This document shows positions 7,380 to 15,501 of a stretch of DNA of 20,276 nt, piece by piece (within the stretch, counting starts at the first letter, position 1; each line of letters starts with the position of its first letter). The stretch lies in NCBI GenBank assembly GCA_021779695.1, contig JAJYAE010000041.1, forward strand, positions 1 through 20,276. Direction: 5' to 3'. A program made the position numbers and the translations under genes. The stretch is from Acidobacteriota bacterium. Lineage in GTDB: Bacteria; Acidobacteriota; Terriglobia; Terriglobales; Acidobacteriaceae. The notes under the pieces were generated by a model that saw only the letters and a list, made by a program, of their open reading frames with translations, was not told the DNA's origin and ran no database searches.

Positions 7380-8105
7380 TCAATATTCGACATGATGCGC
7401 CCCGATCAATACGTGAAATGCATAGAAGGTAATCTTTCGAACGGAATTGAAATTGGTGGCGAAAAGAAAAGAGCAAAGAAACATGAGCGGATAAAAGCAC
7501 TCCGGGGAGAGCGCGAGCAGTTGCAGGGGCCGGCGCGCAAGGATCTTGTATAGAGGTGCAATTGCAGAGAGACGTCCAATGCCAATGCCGAGCAAGGCTC
7601 CTGCGAGAATGTCTGAAGGATAGTGCTCTCCCAAATAGACGAGGGGTAAGCACACGACAATGAGGGCATGGGCATAGGCCAAAAGTCCAGCACGTTTGGA
7701 TATCAAGAAGATGCTCGTGGCCAATGAGAAGTACAGAACTGCGTGATCGCTCGGAAACGAGCTCCAATGGAGGAGATCGGAGTAGTATTCCGAAGTTCCT
7801 AGGGGTGGTCGAAACTGCAGATCCATGTTGAGGTAGGGGCGGGCGCGGAAAGGAAGCGTCGATGCTAGCGTGCGCGCCAAAAGCAGAGCTACGAAAGCTG
7901 TGACAAATCCACAAATTAGAATCTGGCGGTCTCGTAACTGGTCTGAGCGCTTTCGAAACCACGCCCACCAGAAAAAGGCGAGGGCGACTCCGCCAGTTAC
8001 AAATGGATCCGTCGATGCAAAAATGGCGGTCTTGTCAAACAGCCATGATCGCTGAGCGAACTGATTCAAAAAATGGAGAATTCCAGCGTCAAAAGGGGTG
8101 ACCAA
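7380..8105 (-). CDS. PAP2-family membrane phosphatase
   Basis: A 241-residue integral membrane protein of the PAP2 (phosphatidic-acid phosphatase type 2) superfamily, with about six hydrophobic helices. Motifs: FRARPY (C1 region), FPSDHA (C2, the PSxH variant) and LGEHYPSD (C3, with H and D four apart). Members dephosphorylate undecaprenyl pyrophosphate or phospholipid phosphates at the outer face of the inner membrane. An odd point is that the arginine normally opening the C3 motif (SRxxxxxH) is leucine here, in LVYLGEH, which may alter or weaken activity. The start is taken as TTG at 8105 because GGAGG at 8114-8118 sits eight bases before it; a TTG at 8132 in the same frame would place that site inside the gene. 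Proximity to the polymer locus suggests carrier-lipid recycling, which is inference. Confidence 0.82.
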   Translation of the reverse strand: MVTPFDAGILHFLNQFAQRSWLFDKTAIFASTDPFVTGGVALAFFWWAWFRKRSDQLRDRQILICGFVTAFVALLLARTLASTLPFRARPYLNMDLQFRPPLGTSEYYSDLLHWSSFPSDHAVLYFSLATSIFLISKRAGLLAYAHALIVVCLPLVYLGEHYPSDILAGALLGIGIGRLSAIAPLYKILARRPLQLLALSPECFYPLMFLCSFLFATNFNSVRKITFYAFHVLIGAHHVEY

Positions 8106-8448
8106 TCTGATTTCCTCCCAACGGATACACAATCAAGGACGATTGCTTTACGGAACTGTGCTCCCGGAGAAAGAAAGGTAAGAGAAGTGAATGATGACTA
8201 CCAGCAGAATACTACTGATTCTAAGAAGAATGAAGAGCGGGGATGGTTGCTTGCAATTCTAAACTGCTGCGGTAAATCCGATTCAGCCCGATGAGTGAGG
8301 CGAGATCGATAGCATGGTTTGGAACGACTTGAGCACATCTCGACGGCATGCCTGCTTGGAGCGTCTACAATCGCACTACATTCTTCACGCAGCACTTCGC
8401 GGCTCCGAAAGGTAAATGGCTCGGAGCATCGCAAGATGGAGGCCAGCC
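8106..8448. other. Intergenic region upstream of the GH3 gene
   Basis: This 343-base stretch separates the divergent PAP2 and GH3 genes and must hold both promoters. I could not identify a convincing -35/-10 pair on either strand. It contains one possible tiny gene (8187-8294, listed separately) and an ATG at 8416 in frame with the GH3 gene that is not favoured as its start. Confidence 0.5.
8187..8294 (+). CDS. Possible 35-residue small protein
   Basis: A GTG with AAAGG eight bases upstream opens a 35-codon frame. It encodes a very polar first half (NDDYQQNTTDSKKNEER), then a short hydrophobic stretch GWLLAILNCC and a basic/polar end. The CC pair and hydrophobic patch could be a membrane-surface or metal-binding feature. 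Nothing identifies a family. A short frame like this can occur by chance in 340 bases, and another frame starting at 8191 is also open for 23 codons. Confidence 0.22.
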   Translation: MNDDYQQNTTDSKKNEERGWLLAILNCCGKSDSAR

Positions 8449-10638
8449 ATGCGTATTCAGTCGTTGTTCGCCCTGACCCTGCAAGCGGGGGCTTTTGCCT
8501 TGTTCGGTTCGACCATCATCATCAGCGCGCAATCGGCGAGCACGGATCAAGCGGCTTACCAGCGTGCCGATGCGCTGATCAAGCAAATGACGCTTGATGA
8601 GAAGTTACAGCTCATCGTCTCAAATGATCCTTTCATCGACAGCCCTGGAGGTGGAGCGGGATATGTGAAAGGGATACCGCGTCTGCATATTCCCGACCTC
8701 AACATGTCTGATTCATCCACGGGTTCGGGCAGTAAGAATCAGTTGAGCACAACATTCCCAGCGACGATCGCGATCGCGGCGAGTTGGGATCAACAGTTGT
8801 CATTCAATTACGCGGCGCAGATCGCGCACGAACTGAGGGCGCAGGGGTTTGGCATGGGACTGGGTGGGGGGACAAATCTTGCCCGTGATCCGCGCGGCGG
8901 GCGCATATTCGAGTATCTCGGGGAAGATCCGGTACTGGCCGGTGAGATGCTAACGCAGCGCTCACTGGGGACACAGAGCGAACACGTGATTGCGACAATC
9001 AAGCACTTTGCCGGAAATAATCAAGAAACCAATCGCATGGGCGGCAACAGTCAGATTGACGAGCGAACGTTACGGGAACTGTACCTTATGCCTTTTGAGA
9101 TGGCTGTGGAGCAGGCGCATCCGGGCAGTGTGATGTGCAGCTACAATCGGCTGAACGGCGATTACGCCTGCGAGAACGAACATCTGCTCACCGACATTCT
9201 GAAGCACGATTGGCATTTTGAAGGCATGGTGCAGTCGGACTGGGGAGCCACGCATTCGACGGCCAAAGCCATCAATGCTGGACTGGATGAGGAGGAGGGA
9301 TCGGAGCCGGGACCGACCTATCTCAATCGGATTGATGTGTTGTTTGCGCTGGCCAGCCACCAGATCACACCAGAACGGATTGATGATATGGTGAGGCGCA
9401 AGCTTTATGCCATGATCACGTCGGGCCTCATGGACGATCCGCCAAAGACAGGGAGCACAATTGATTTTGAGGGCGCTACGACGTTTGCCCAGCACGCGGA
9501 GGAGCAGTCTATTGTGCTGCTCAAGAATGAGCACGCGCAACTTCCATTGGCTGCGGGCAAGCTGAAGAGCATCGCAGTGATCGGCGGCCATGCCGATGTT
9601 GCGGTGGGGACTGGTGGCGGCTCAGGAGACACTCTTGATCCAGTCAGCGGATTCCTGACCGACTGCGGAGGGCTGCAATTTGGCCTTCATGCGGGCTGTG
9701 ATTGGTGGCGGACTCCCTGGCTCAAGCTGGCAGTGCCCATCGTGAAGGCCGTCCAGGAGCTTGCACCCGATGCGGCGGTGAAGTTTGCTGGCAATCGCGA
9801 TCTAAATGATCCTTATCGCGCTTACTCAAAGCAGGAGATTGACGATGCGGCTGCTCTGGCTGCAAAGTCCGATGTAGCGATTGTGGTCGTGGATCAACCG
9901 GCGGGCGAGGACTTTGGCGAATCGTCGAGCCTGGGCCTTGCCAATCCATCGGATCAAGACGCCCTGGTGAAGGCGGTTGCGGCAGCCAATCCGCATACGA
10001 TTGTGATTTTAGAAAATGGCAATCCGGTCCTGATGCCGTGGAAAGATCGGGTCTCGGCCATCGTGGAAGCCTGGTTTCCCGGCGAAGCAGGAGGTCGCGC
10101 CATCGCCAGTGTGCTGTTCGGGAAGGTCAACCCTTCCGGTAAACTGCCTATCACGTTTCCGGCGCGCAACGAGGATATTCCCACCTGGGGTAAGGATGGA
10201 GCTATCGCCAAGGACCCGATTTACACGGAGAAATTAGAGATTGGGTATCGCTGGTATGACGCGAAGCAGATCAAGCCGATGTTTGAGTTTGGATTCGGCT
10301 TGTCCTATACCCATTTCACATACTCCGATCTCGTTGTCAGCAATGCCGCGGATCATTCGATGACGGTGTCATTCGCGCTGAAGAATGATGGCCCGGTGGC
10401 AGGGGCGGAAGTTCCGCAGGTCTACCTTGGAATCAGGGATCAGAATGAGCCGCCGAAGAGGCTAGTCGGGTGGAGCAAGATTCTCCTTCAGCCGGGCGAA
10501 TCGCGGAAGGTCTCGATTTCCATCTCGCCGCGTCTGCAGAGCATATGGAGCGTGGACGAAAACGGCTGGAAGTTCATTCCGGGGAGCCATGTGTACGTCG
10601 GATCGTCCTCGCGTGACATCCGGCTGCAGATGGATTGA
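8449..10638 (+). CDS. Exported GH3-family beta-glucosidase-type glycoside hydrolase
   Basis: A 729-residue exported enzyme that should release terminal beta-linked sugars from plant- or polymer-derived oligosaccharides. The ATG at 8449 is chosen because GGAGG lies six bases upstream and a clean signal peptide follows (MRIQSLFALTLQAGAFALFG, cut near SAQSA). An in-frame ATG at 8416 would put eleven residues, three of them arginine, in front of it. Domain order: GH3 N-terminal barrel (about 30-330) with GEDPVLAGEM, KHFAGNNQETNR and the nucleophile in MVQSDWGATH (D264); GH3 C-terminal alpha/beta sandwich (about 350-590) with SIVLLKNE and WFPGEAGG; fibronectin-III-like domain (about 640-729) with FGFGLSYTHF at its entrance and VPQVYLG. 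Length and order are typical of bacterial GH3. It stands alone. Exact substrate (glucoside versus xyloside) is not determinable here. Confidence 0.93.
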   Translation: MRIQSLFALTLQAGAFALFGSTIIISAQSASTDQAAYQRADALIKQMTLDEKLQLIVSNDPFIDSPGGGAGYVKGIPRLHIPDLNMSDSSTGSGSKNQLSTTFPATIAIAASWDQQLSFNYAAQIAHELRAQGFGMGLGGGTNLARDPRGGRIFEYLGEDPVLAGEMLTQRSLGTQSEHVIATIKHFAGNNQETNRMGGNSQIDERTLRELYLMPFEMAVEQAHPGSVMCSYNRLNGDYACENEHLLTDILKHDWHFEGMVQSDWGATHSTAKAINAGLDEEEGSEPGPTYLNRIDVLFALASHQITPERIDDMVRRKLYAMITSGLMDDPPKTGSTIDFEGATTFAQHAEEQSIVLLKNEHAQLPLAAGKLKSIAVIGGHADVAVGTGGGSGDTLDPVSGFLTDCGGLQFGLHAGCDWWRTPWLKLAVPIVKAVQELAPDAAVKFAGNRDLNDPYRAYSKQEIDDAAALAAKSDVAIVVVDQPAGEDFGESSSLGLANPSDQDALVKAVAAANPHTIVILENGNPVLMPWKDRVSAIVEAWFPGEAGGRAIASVLFGKVNPSGKLPITFPARNEDIPTWGKDGAIAKDPIYTEKLEIGYRWYDAKQIKPMFEFGFGLSYTHFTYSDLVVSNAADHSMTVSFALKNDGPVAGAEVPQVYLGIRDQNEPPKRLVGWSKILLQPGESRKVSISISPRLQSIWSVDENGWKFIPGSHVYVGSSSRDIRLQMD

Positions 10639-11198
10639 CGAAATCAGAAAGTGACAGCTTCAACGGCTCCCTAGGCTGGTTCAGCATCCTTATCCGATGA
10701 GCGCAAGCGAATGGGATGAAATTCAACCCTGCATGAGGCATCGGCCGTGTCTCCGTCGAGCCAAGCCATACGAGTGCAGAGGCAAAGCAGTGGATACCTT
10801 CCAAGAGAGCGGCGATTGATCCATTTGGATCACTCCGCTCTCTCGAAGTAGGAACTCGTCCATCGCAGCCAGGTAATCAGGTCGGATATCGAGATGCAAT
10901 CGAAACTGCTGCATGCACCTGCTGGATCCTGCACTGTCAATTTTTGCACTTCTGGTTGCGGTAAGGGCCCCTTTCTTGCGATTGGCCTGTTCTTTGACGC
11001 GGTCCTTTCTGCTTTGGAACGGACGAGCGACAAGATCGGGGCAGGATTCAAGGAGCTTAGTGGCTGACGGCAGGAGCTTCAAGGGGCCCAGGATGGATCT
11101 CTGTCCGGATTCACGCGGAGACCCTAAAACACCTCGTCAGCAGCAATGCATTTGGGCAACGACGACTCGAAAGGTTGCTCCTCGTACAATGAGTGTCG
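10639..11198. other. 560-base intergenic region with hairpins and repeats
   Basis: No convincing gene. It contains a strong bipartite hairpin (10804-10843), a 9-bp inverted repeat GGGCCCCTT (10965-10973) / AAGGGGCCC (11081-11089), and a direct repeat AGGAGCTT (11051-11058 and 11072-11079, period 21). A minus-strand frame from 10914 to 10723 (63 codons) is open and looks mildly protein-like, but it has no clear ribosome site and no recognisable motif. The stretch could be a decayed gene, an RNA gene or long untranslated regions. Confidence 0.45.
10804..10843. repeat. Bipartite hairpin, AGAGAGCGG / CCGCTCTCT
   Basis: AGAGAGCGG at 10804-10812 is perfectly complementary to CCGCTCTCT at 10835-10843. 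An inner stem TGATCC (10817-10822) / GGATCA (10827-10832) closes a four-base loop ATTT. No T-tract follows on either strand, so it is an imperfect fit to an intrinsic terminator. It lies 166 bases past the GH3 stop. Confidence 0.5.
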
Positions 11199-11867
11199 AT
11201 GAAGGACTTCATCAGTTATTTTGCCTTGGCGCTTGGCGCATTGCTGCCGGTGGTGAACCCAATCGGATCTTCGCTGGTTTTCCTGGGCATGGTGGGGCCA
11301 GCACCGACGGGGGTGTTTCGGACGCTGGCCAGGAAGATTGCGTTGAGCACCGCTATATTTCTGCTGGCGATGGATGTTGCCGGCACTGCCGTGCTGAAGC
11401 TATTTGGCATCTCCTTGCCTGTGATGCAGCTTGCTGGCGGCATTGTGCTGGCCTCCATGGGGTGGCAACTTCTCAACAAGAAAGATGTCCCGGATCAACC
11501 AAGCTCATCCCCTCTTTCCAGCAATCTTGATCGTCTAAACGGAAAGATCTTTTATCCCTTCACGTTTCCCGTCACTGCAGGTCCAGGTGTGCTGGTTGTG
11601 ATGTTGACATTGAGTGCCCACGCTTCGAAGGGTGGCTTCCTCCAGATTGCGTTTGCGCAATTAGGGGTCCTGGCGGGGATGGCGCTGATGTGTGCGGCGG
11701 TATTCTTCTTTTACGCCTACGCGCCGGCGATTACCGCGAAAGTCCCACAATCGACTGCGCACGGAATTCTTCGCGTCATTGCTTTCATCCTTTTTTGCAT
11801 TGGCGTCCAGATTGCATGGAATGGTCTCAGTGCGCTTCTGGCGACTCAGGGACTTTTTAAAAGCTAG
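11199..11867 (+). CDS. MarC/UPF0056-family integral membrane protein
   Basis: A 222-residue protein with six hydrophobic segments. Family hallmarks are LGALLPVVNPIGSSLVF near the N-terminus and FPVTAGPGVLVVML in the middle (the conserved NPxG and TAGPG elements), separated by a polar loop of about 35 residues after MGWQLLNKK. MarC-family proteins are small inner-membrane proteins annotated as putative NAAT/MarC transporters; their substrates are poorly established, and an early link of E. coli MarC to antibiotic resistance was not upheld. The start is uncertain: ATG at 11199 and GTG at 11193 are in frame and neither has a good ribosome site. The gene ends convergently with the LysR gene, overlapping it by four bases, so the pair is not an operon. 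Confidence 0.85.
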   Translation: MKDFISYFALALGALLPVVNPIGSSLVFLGMVGPAPTGVFRTLARKIALSTAIFLLAMDVAGTAVLKLFGISLPVMQLAGGIVLASMGWQLLNKKDVPDQPSSSPLSSNLDRLNGKIFYPFTFPVTAGPGVLVVMLTLSAHASKGGFLQIAFAQLGVLAGMALMCAAVFFFYAYAPAITAKVPQSTAHGILRVIAFILFCIGVQIAWNGLSALLATQGLFKS

Positions 11868-12802
11868 CGGATACGCAGAGCATGCCGTCCCTGCCGCGCC
11901 TTTAATCGCTGGACGACAGCTTTAACTTCATCCTGAATACACGCGGCTATTCTGGTTGCCGAAGGGGACAAAGTGCGATCGCGCCGGTAAAGAAAGTTGA
12001 TCTGACGGCTAAGTGCAGGCTTCAGAATCGGGATACGTACAAGAGCCTTGTCACCTTTTTCCATTGCAAGCACAGGTAAGATCGCAATACCGAGCCCTCT
12101 TCGGGCCAGTCCAAGCGCAGTCGATAATGAGTTCACTTCATATCCGAGGGTAAAAGCTATTTGCTCGCGCAGCATCGAATTCTCGACCATGCGGCGGACG
12201 CTACTGTCGCGGCTGGACAGAATGAGGGGGAATTCAGTCAATTCGCGCAGCGAGGTTGCATCGTGGCTGGCTAGAGAATGCTCGGAACAGACGAAGGCGG
12301 CAAGATGATCCCGATAGAGAGCCTTCGCTGAAATGTCAGGAATCTTCTGTTGCGTAGTACCCAGGCCAAAATCGACCGCGCGGGAAAGAACAAGCTCTTT
12401 GACGCGGTCCGCGGTTACGTCGTGCACGATGATGCGTACTTTGGGATGTAACCCCTGGAATGTGCCAATGGCATTCGGCAGTAGGCTCGCTGCGATTGTG
12501 GGCAATGCTGCAATGGAGACAGTTCCAGTGCGCGCCGCGGCTATGTCCTGAGCAAGCCCGACAACGATTTCCCCATCTTCAACGAGGCGTCGAAGCAGTG
12601 GGAGCAGTTCGCATCCCGTCTGCGTGACGAAGACGCTTCTCTTATTGCGATCGAGGAGCCGGACTCCAAGCTCTGCCTCCAGTTGCTGGATCTGCACAGT
12701 CAAAGTGGATTGCGACACATGAAGTGCCAAAGCCGCGCGAGTGAAATTATTCAATTCCGCTACTTTTAGAAATGCGCGGACTTTGCGGAGTTCGTGTCTC
12801 AT
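11864..12802 (-). CDS. LysR-family transcriptional regulator
   Basis: A 312-residue LysR-type regulator. The winged helix-turn-helix covers about residues 3-62, with FLKVAELNNFTRAALALHVSQSTLTVQIQQLE and LGVRLLDRNKR. The effector-binding domain follows from about 92 (GTVSIAALPTIAASLLP) to 300. It is transcribed divergently from the CitMHS-AtuA genes 99 bases away, the classic layout in which a LysR protein controls its neighbour and itself in response to a pathway metabolite. The ATG lies only 11 bases after a perfect TATAAT on this strand and has no Shine-Dalgarno sequence, so the message may be nearly leaderless. The likely inducer is the unknown carboxylate handled by the neighbouring genes, which is inference. 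Confidence 0.95.
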   Translation of the reverse strand: MRHELRKVRAFLKVAELNNFTRAALALHVSQSTLTVQIQQLEAELGVRLLDRNKRSVFVTQTGCELLPLLRRLVEDGEIVVGLAQDIAAARTGTVSIAALPTIAASLLPNAIGTFQGLHPKVRIIVHDVTADRVKELVLSRAVDFGLGTTQQKIPDISAKALYRDHLAAFVCSEHSLASHDATSLRELTEFPLILSSRDSSVRRMVENSMLREQIAFTLGYEVNSLSTALGLARRGLGIAILPVLAMEKGDKALVRIPILKPALSRQINFLYRRDRTLSPSATRIAACIQDEVKAVVQRLKARQGRHALRIR

Positions 12803-12813
12803 CGGGAATGTCG

Positions 12814-12843
12814 ATTATAGATACCGAAAATATTAAATGTACA
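12814..12843 (-). promoter_or_regulatory. Predicted sigma70 promoter of the LysR gene
   Basis: Reading the minus strand, TGTACA (12843-12838) is followed after 18 bases by a perfect TATAAT (12819-12814). Transcription would begin near 12807, leaving only about four to five bases before the ATG at 12802. The -35 hexamer is palindromic and is the same one used by the promoter facing the other way. Confidence 0.55.
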
Positions 12844-12866
12844 GAATGTGGATGCATGCATATACT
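12838..12866 (+). promoter_or_regulatory. Predicted sigma70 promoter of the CitMHS-AtuA operon
   Basis: TGTACA (12838-12843, four of six consensus positions), a 17-base spacer and TATACT (12861-12866, five of six). The expected start near 12873 gives a leader of about 30 bases with a ribosome site at 12887-12894. A 10-base perfect palindrome ATGCATGCAT (12852-12861) lies in the spacer and touches the -10, and an ATA-N11-TAT element (12817-12833) lies upstream. Either could be a regulator site. Confidence 0.6.
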
Positions 12867-12901
12867 CGGCAGGATTCCTGATTTAAGGGAGAGGCAACGC
12901 C

Positions 12902-14179
12902 TTGGCGCTTTGGGGAGCCGTGACGATCATAGCGGTACTTGTGGCGATTTTGAGCCGCAGGCTCTCCGCGTTGACTGCTTTGGTGCTGATTCCGGTGGCG
13001 ACGTCAGTTTCGAGCGGATTTGGACTGCGTACGTCCAGCTTTATTCTCGCCGGCATCGCAAGTATGGCGCCAGTCATCTCCATGTTCGTCTTTGCCATTC
13101 TCTTTTTTGGCGTCTTGACGGACGCGGGGATGCTGCGGCCGCTGATTGGCTTGATTCTTCGCGTGGTCGGCAAGGATCCAGTTCGAATTGTGCCGGGGAC
13201 CTTTGCGCTTTCGTTGCTGCTCCATCTGGATGGGTCGGGGGCAGTCGTCTTCCTGATCGCCTTGCCCGCGCTATTGCCGCTCTATGACGAGATTGGGATC
13301 GATCGCCGGATTCTTGCCTGTGCTGCATCGCTGGCCGCCGGAGTGAATTTTCTTCCCTGGACGGGCCCAACCATGCGAGCAGCGGCGGCGTTGCATCTTT
13401 CAACTCTCGAGTTGTTTCGACCCCTCCTGCCGGTTCAGATTGTTGGACTGCTATTCGCACTGGCGTGTTGCATCTGGCTGGGCAAGAAAGAGCAGCTTCG
13501 CCTTGGATTGAAGACAAGCAGAAACGGGGCAGCGAGAGTCGTCCTGATCGAACACAAAGATCGGGTACGACTAGCGGTGAATGTCGCTCTGACTATTGTC
13601 GTACTGGGAGTTGCGCTTTCAGGCAAGGTTGAGCCAGCCGTCTGCTTTATGTTGGGAACGGTGTTGGCGCTGATGTTGAATTTTCCCGATGCCAATCGAC
13701 AGCGTCTGCAGATTGAGGCTCATGCGAAGGCAGCGATTATGATGACCGCGATTTTGTGCGCCGCCGGATGCTTTACCGGGATTCTGCGCGGGACGGGGAT
13801 GCTGACTGCGATGGCTGGTGTCTGTGTGCATGCATTGCCGAAGCAGTTCGGCCATCACATTCCTTTTTTGCTAGCCCTCGTAAGCATGCCTTTGAGCCTC
13901 GTCTTTGATCCCGATTCATTCTATTTTGGCGTGTTGCCTGTGATTGCTACGACCGCAGGCGCCTATGGGGTGGCCCCTGCGCGCGTAGCGCAGGCCGCAT
14001 TGCTGGGTCAGCATACAACAGGATTTCCAGTATCGCCCTTGACGCCTGCAACGTTTCTTGTGACGGGTTTGACGGAGACCGATCTTGGAACTCATCAGCG
14101 CTTCACAGGGCCACTTCTTCTTCTGGCAACCGTGGTAATGACGCTGGCCGCGGTCGCGCTCGGAATCTTTTCGTTCTAA
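12902..14179 (+). CDS. CitMHS-family citrate/carboxylate transporter
   Basis: A 425-residue polytopic membrane protein of the CitMHS family (metal-citrate:proton symporters), with about 11-12 hydrophobic segments. Signature stretches are [21 protein letters not shown], then [15 protein letters not shown], and [17 protein letters not shown] near the C-terminus; all three match the family's most conserved blocks. The start is TTG at 12902: GGGAGAGG at 12887-12894 lies 7-10 bases upstream and no better start exists in frame. It is the first gene of the operon, 11 bases before the AtuA gene. Known relatives import citrate complexed to Mg or Ca. The neighbours suggest the true substrate may be another di- or tricarboxylate or a hydroxy acid (inference). 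Confidence 0.9.
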   Translation: MALWGAVTIIAVLVAILSRRLSALTALVLIPVATSVSSGFGLRTSSFILAGIASMAPVISMFVFAILFFGVLTDAGMLRPLIGLILRVVGKDPVRIVPGTFALSLLLHLDGSGAVVFLIALPALLPLYDEIGIDRRILACAASLAAGVNFLPWTGPTMRAAAALHLSTLELFRPLLPVQIVGLLFALACCIWLGKKEQLRLGLKTSRNGAARVVLIEHKDRVRLAVNVALTIVVLGVALSGKVEPAVCFMLGTVLALMLNFPDANRQRLQIEAHAKAAIMMTAILCAAGCFTGILRGTGMLTAMAGVCVHALPKQFGHHIPFLLALVSMPLSLVFDPDSFYFGVLPVIATTAGAYGVAPARVAQAALLGQHTTGFPVSPLTPATFLVTGLTETDLGTHQRFTGPLLLLATVVMTLAAVALGIFSF

Positions 14180-14190
14180 GGCGAGGCAAC

Positions 14191-15501
14191 GTGAAGACAT
14201 TGCGCATCGGCGGTGGAGCAGGATTTTCCGGCGATCGGATCGAGCCGGCGGTTGATCTGGCACGGGACGGAGACCTGCAGTATCTCGTCTTTGAGTGCCT
14301 TGCAGAGCGAACAATCGCCCTGGCTCAGCTTGCAAGGAAGCAGGGGCGCAGCGCCGGCTTTGATCCTATGCTGCATGCGCGCATGGAAGCGGTTTTGCCT
14401 GCCTGCAGGCGAAACGGTACGCGCATCATCACGAATATGGGGGCGGCACATCCGGAGGCGGCGGCGCGCGAGACGCTCCGCATCGCCAGCCGCCTGGGCC
14501 TCACGGGGTTGCGGGTTGGCTGGATCACAGGCGATGACGTTTTGCCTCAGCTTGGCTCGCTGTCTTCCGCCGACCCGCGAGAACAGCTTGTTTCCGCCAA
14601 TGCATACCTCGGCATTGAGCCAATTCTTCAATGCCTGCGTGAAGGAGCGGATGTCATCCTCACGGGTCGAGTTGCAGACCCGTCGCTGTTTCTTGCGCCC
14701 ATGGTGCATGCGTTCGAATGGCAGCTGGACAACTGGCCTCTTCTCGGGAAGGGCACTGCGATTGGGCATCTTCTGGAGTGTGCCGGTCAGTTGACCGGTG
14801 GCTACTTCGCGGATCCGGGTCTTAAGGAGGTCCCTGGACTTGATCGACTTGGCTTTCCTATCGCTGAGGTTGACGAGAACGGCGATGCACTGCTGTCAAA
14901 GCTGCCGGGCTCCGGCGGGGCGCTCTCAATACGCAGTTGCAAGGAGCAGATTTTGTACGAGGTGCATGATCCATCTCGTTATCTGACGCCGGATGTGACG
15001 GCGGATTTCAGCACGATCCAGTTCACAAAGGAGCAGCCAGACCATGTGCGCGTGCGGGGAGGCAGTGGCACAGAACGGCCGGCGATGCTAAAGGTGTCGA
15101 CTGGATTCAGCGCTGGGTTTATCGCAGAAGGGCAAATTTCATATGCTGGGCCGGGTTCATTGCCGCGAGCGCAACTCGCACGAGAAATTCTGGCAAAGCG
15201 GCTGAGCTGGATCGAGCCCGGCGATTTCCGCATGGATTTTATCGGAGTGGATTCGATGCATGGCAGTGTTTTGTCGGACGCTTCCCAGCATCCGTATGAA
15301 GTGCGATTGCGCGCGGCAGGGCGCTTCTTCGCGGAGGGCGATGCGCGCCGCCTGATGCACGAAGTGGAAAGCCTTTATGTCAATGGGCCCGCTGGAGGGG
15401 CTGGAGTGGCAACGGGCCTGCGCGAAAGCATAGCCATGGATGCTGCATTGATCCCGCGCGAGGCAATCAGGACGCGCATTGAAGTGGAGGTGGCGAAGTG
15501 A
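14191..15501 (+). CDS. AtuA-family (DUF1446) protein
   Basis: A 436-residue cytoplasmic protein of the acyclic-terpene-utilisation AtuA family. Recognisable blocks are LRIGGGAGFSGDRIEPA at the start, then YLVFECLAERTIALAQ, TRIITNMGAAHPEAAA, DVILTGRVADPSLFLAP, and GAIGHLLECAG-type and GGYFADPG segments. The start is GTG at 14191 with AAGGCGAGG just upstream; the initiation region GAGGCAACG is identical to that of the CitMHS gene. In Pseudomonas AtuA belongs to a citronellol/geranic acid degradation cluster, but the family is much wider and its reaction is unknown to me. The other atu enzymes (carboxylase, hydratase) are absent here, so terpene use should not be assumed. It overlaps the next gene by four bases (GTGA). 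Confidence 0.88.
   Translation: MKTLRIGGGAGFSGDRIEPAVDLARDGDLQYLVFECLAERTIALAQLARKQGRSAGFDPMLHARMEAVLPACRRNGTRIITNMGAAHPEAAARETLRIASRLGLTGLRVGWITGDDVLPQLGSLSSADPREQLVSANAYLGIEPILQCLREGADVILTGRVADPSLFLAPMVHAFEWQLDNWPLLGKGTAIGHLLECAGQLTGGYFADPGLKEVPGLDRLGFPIAEVDENGDALLSKLPGSGGALSIRSCKEQILYEVHDPSRYLTPDVTADFSTIQFTKEQPDHVRVRGGSGTERPAMLKVSTGFSAGFIAEGQISYAGPGSLPRAQLAREILAKRLSWIEPGDFRMDFIGVDSMHGSVLSDASQHPYEVRLRAAGRFFAEGDARRLMHEVESLYVNGPAGGAGVATGLRESIAMDAALIPREAIRTRIEVEVAK

Noticed and set aside
7333..7968. Second minus-strand frame overlapping the PAP2 gene
   Set aside because: The PAP2 frame has membrane helices and motifs; this one is Ser/Arg/Pro-rich shadow translation.
10723..10914. 63-codon minus-strand frame after the GH3 gene
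   Set aside because: The first 30 residues look protein-like, but there is no good ribosome site, no motif, and the strong hairpin lies inside it. Not enough to call a gene.
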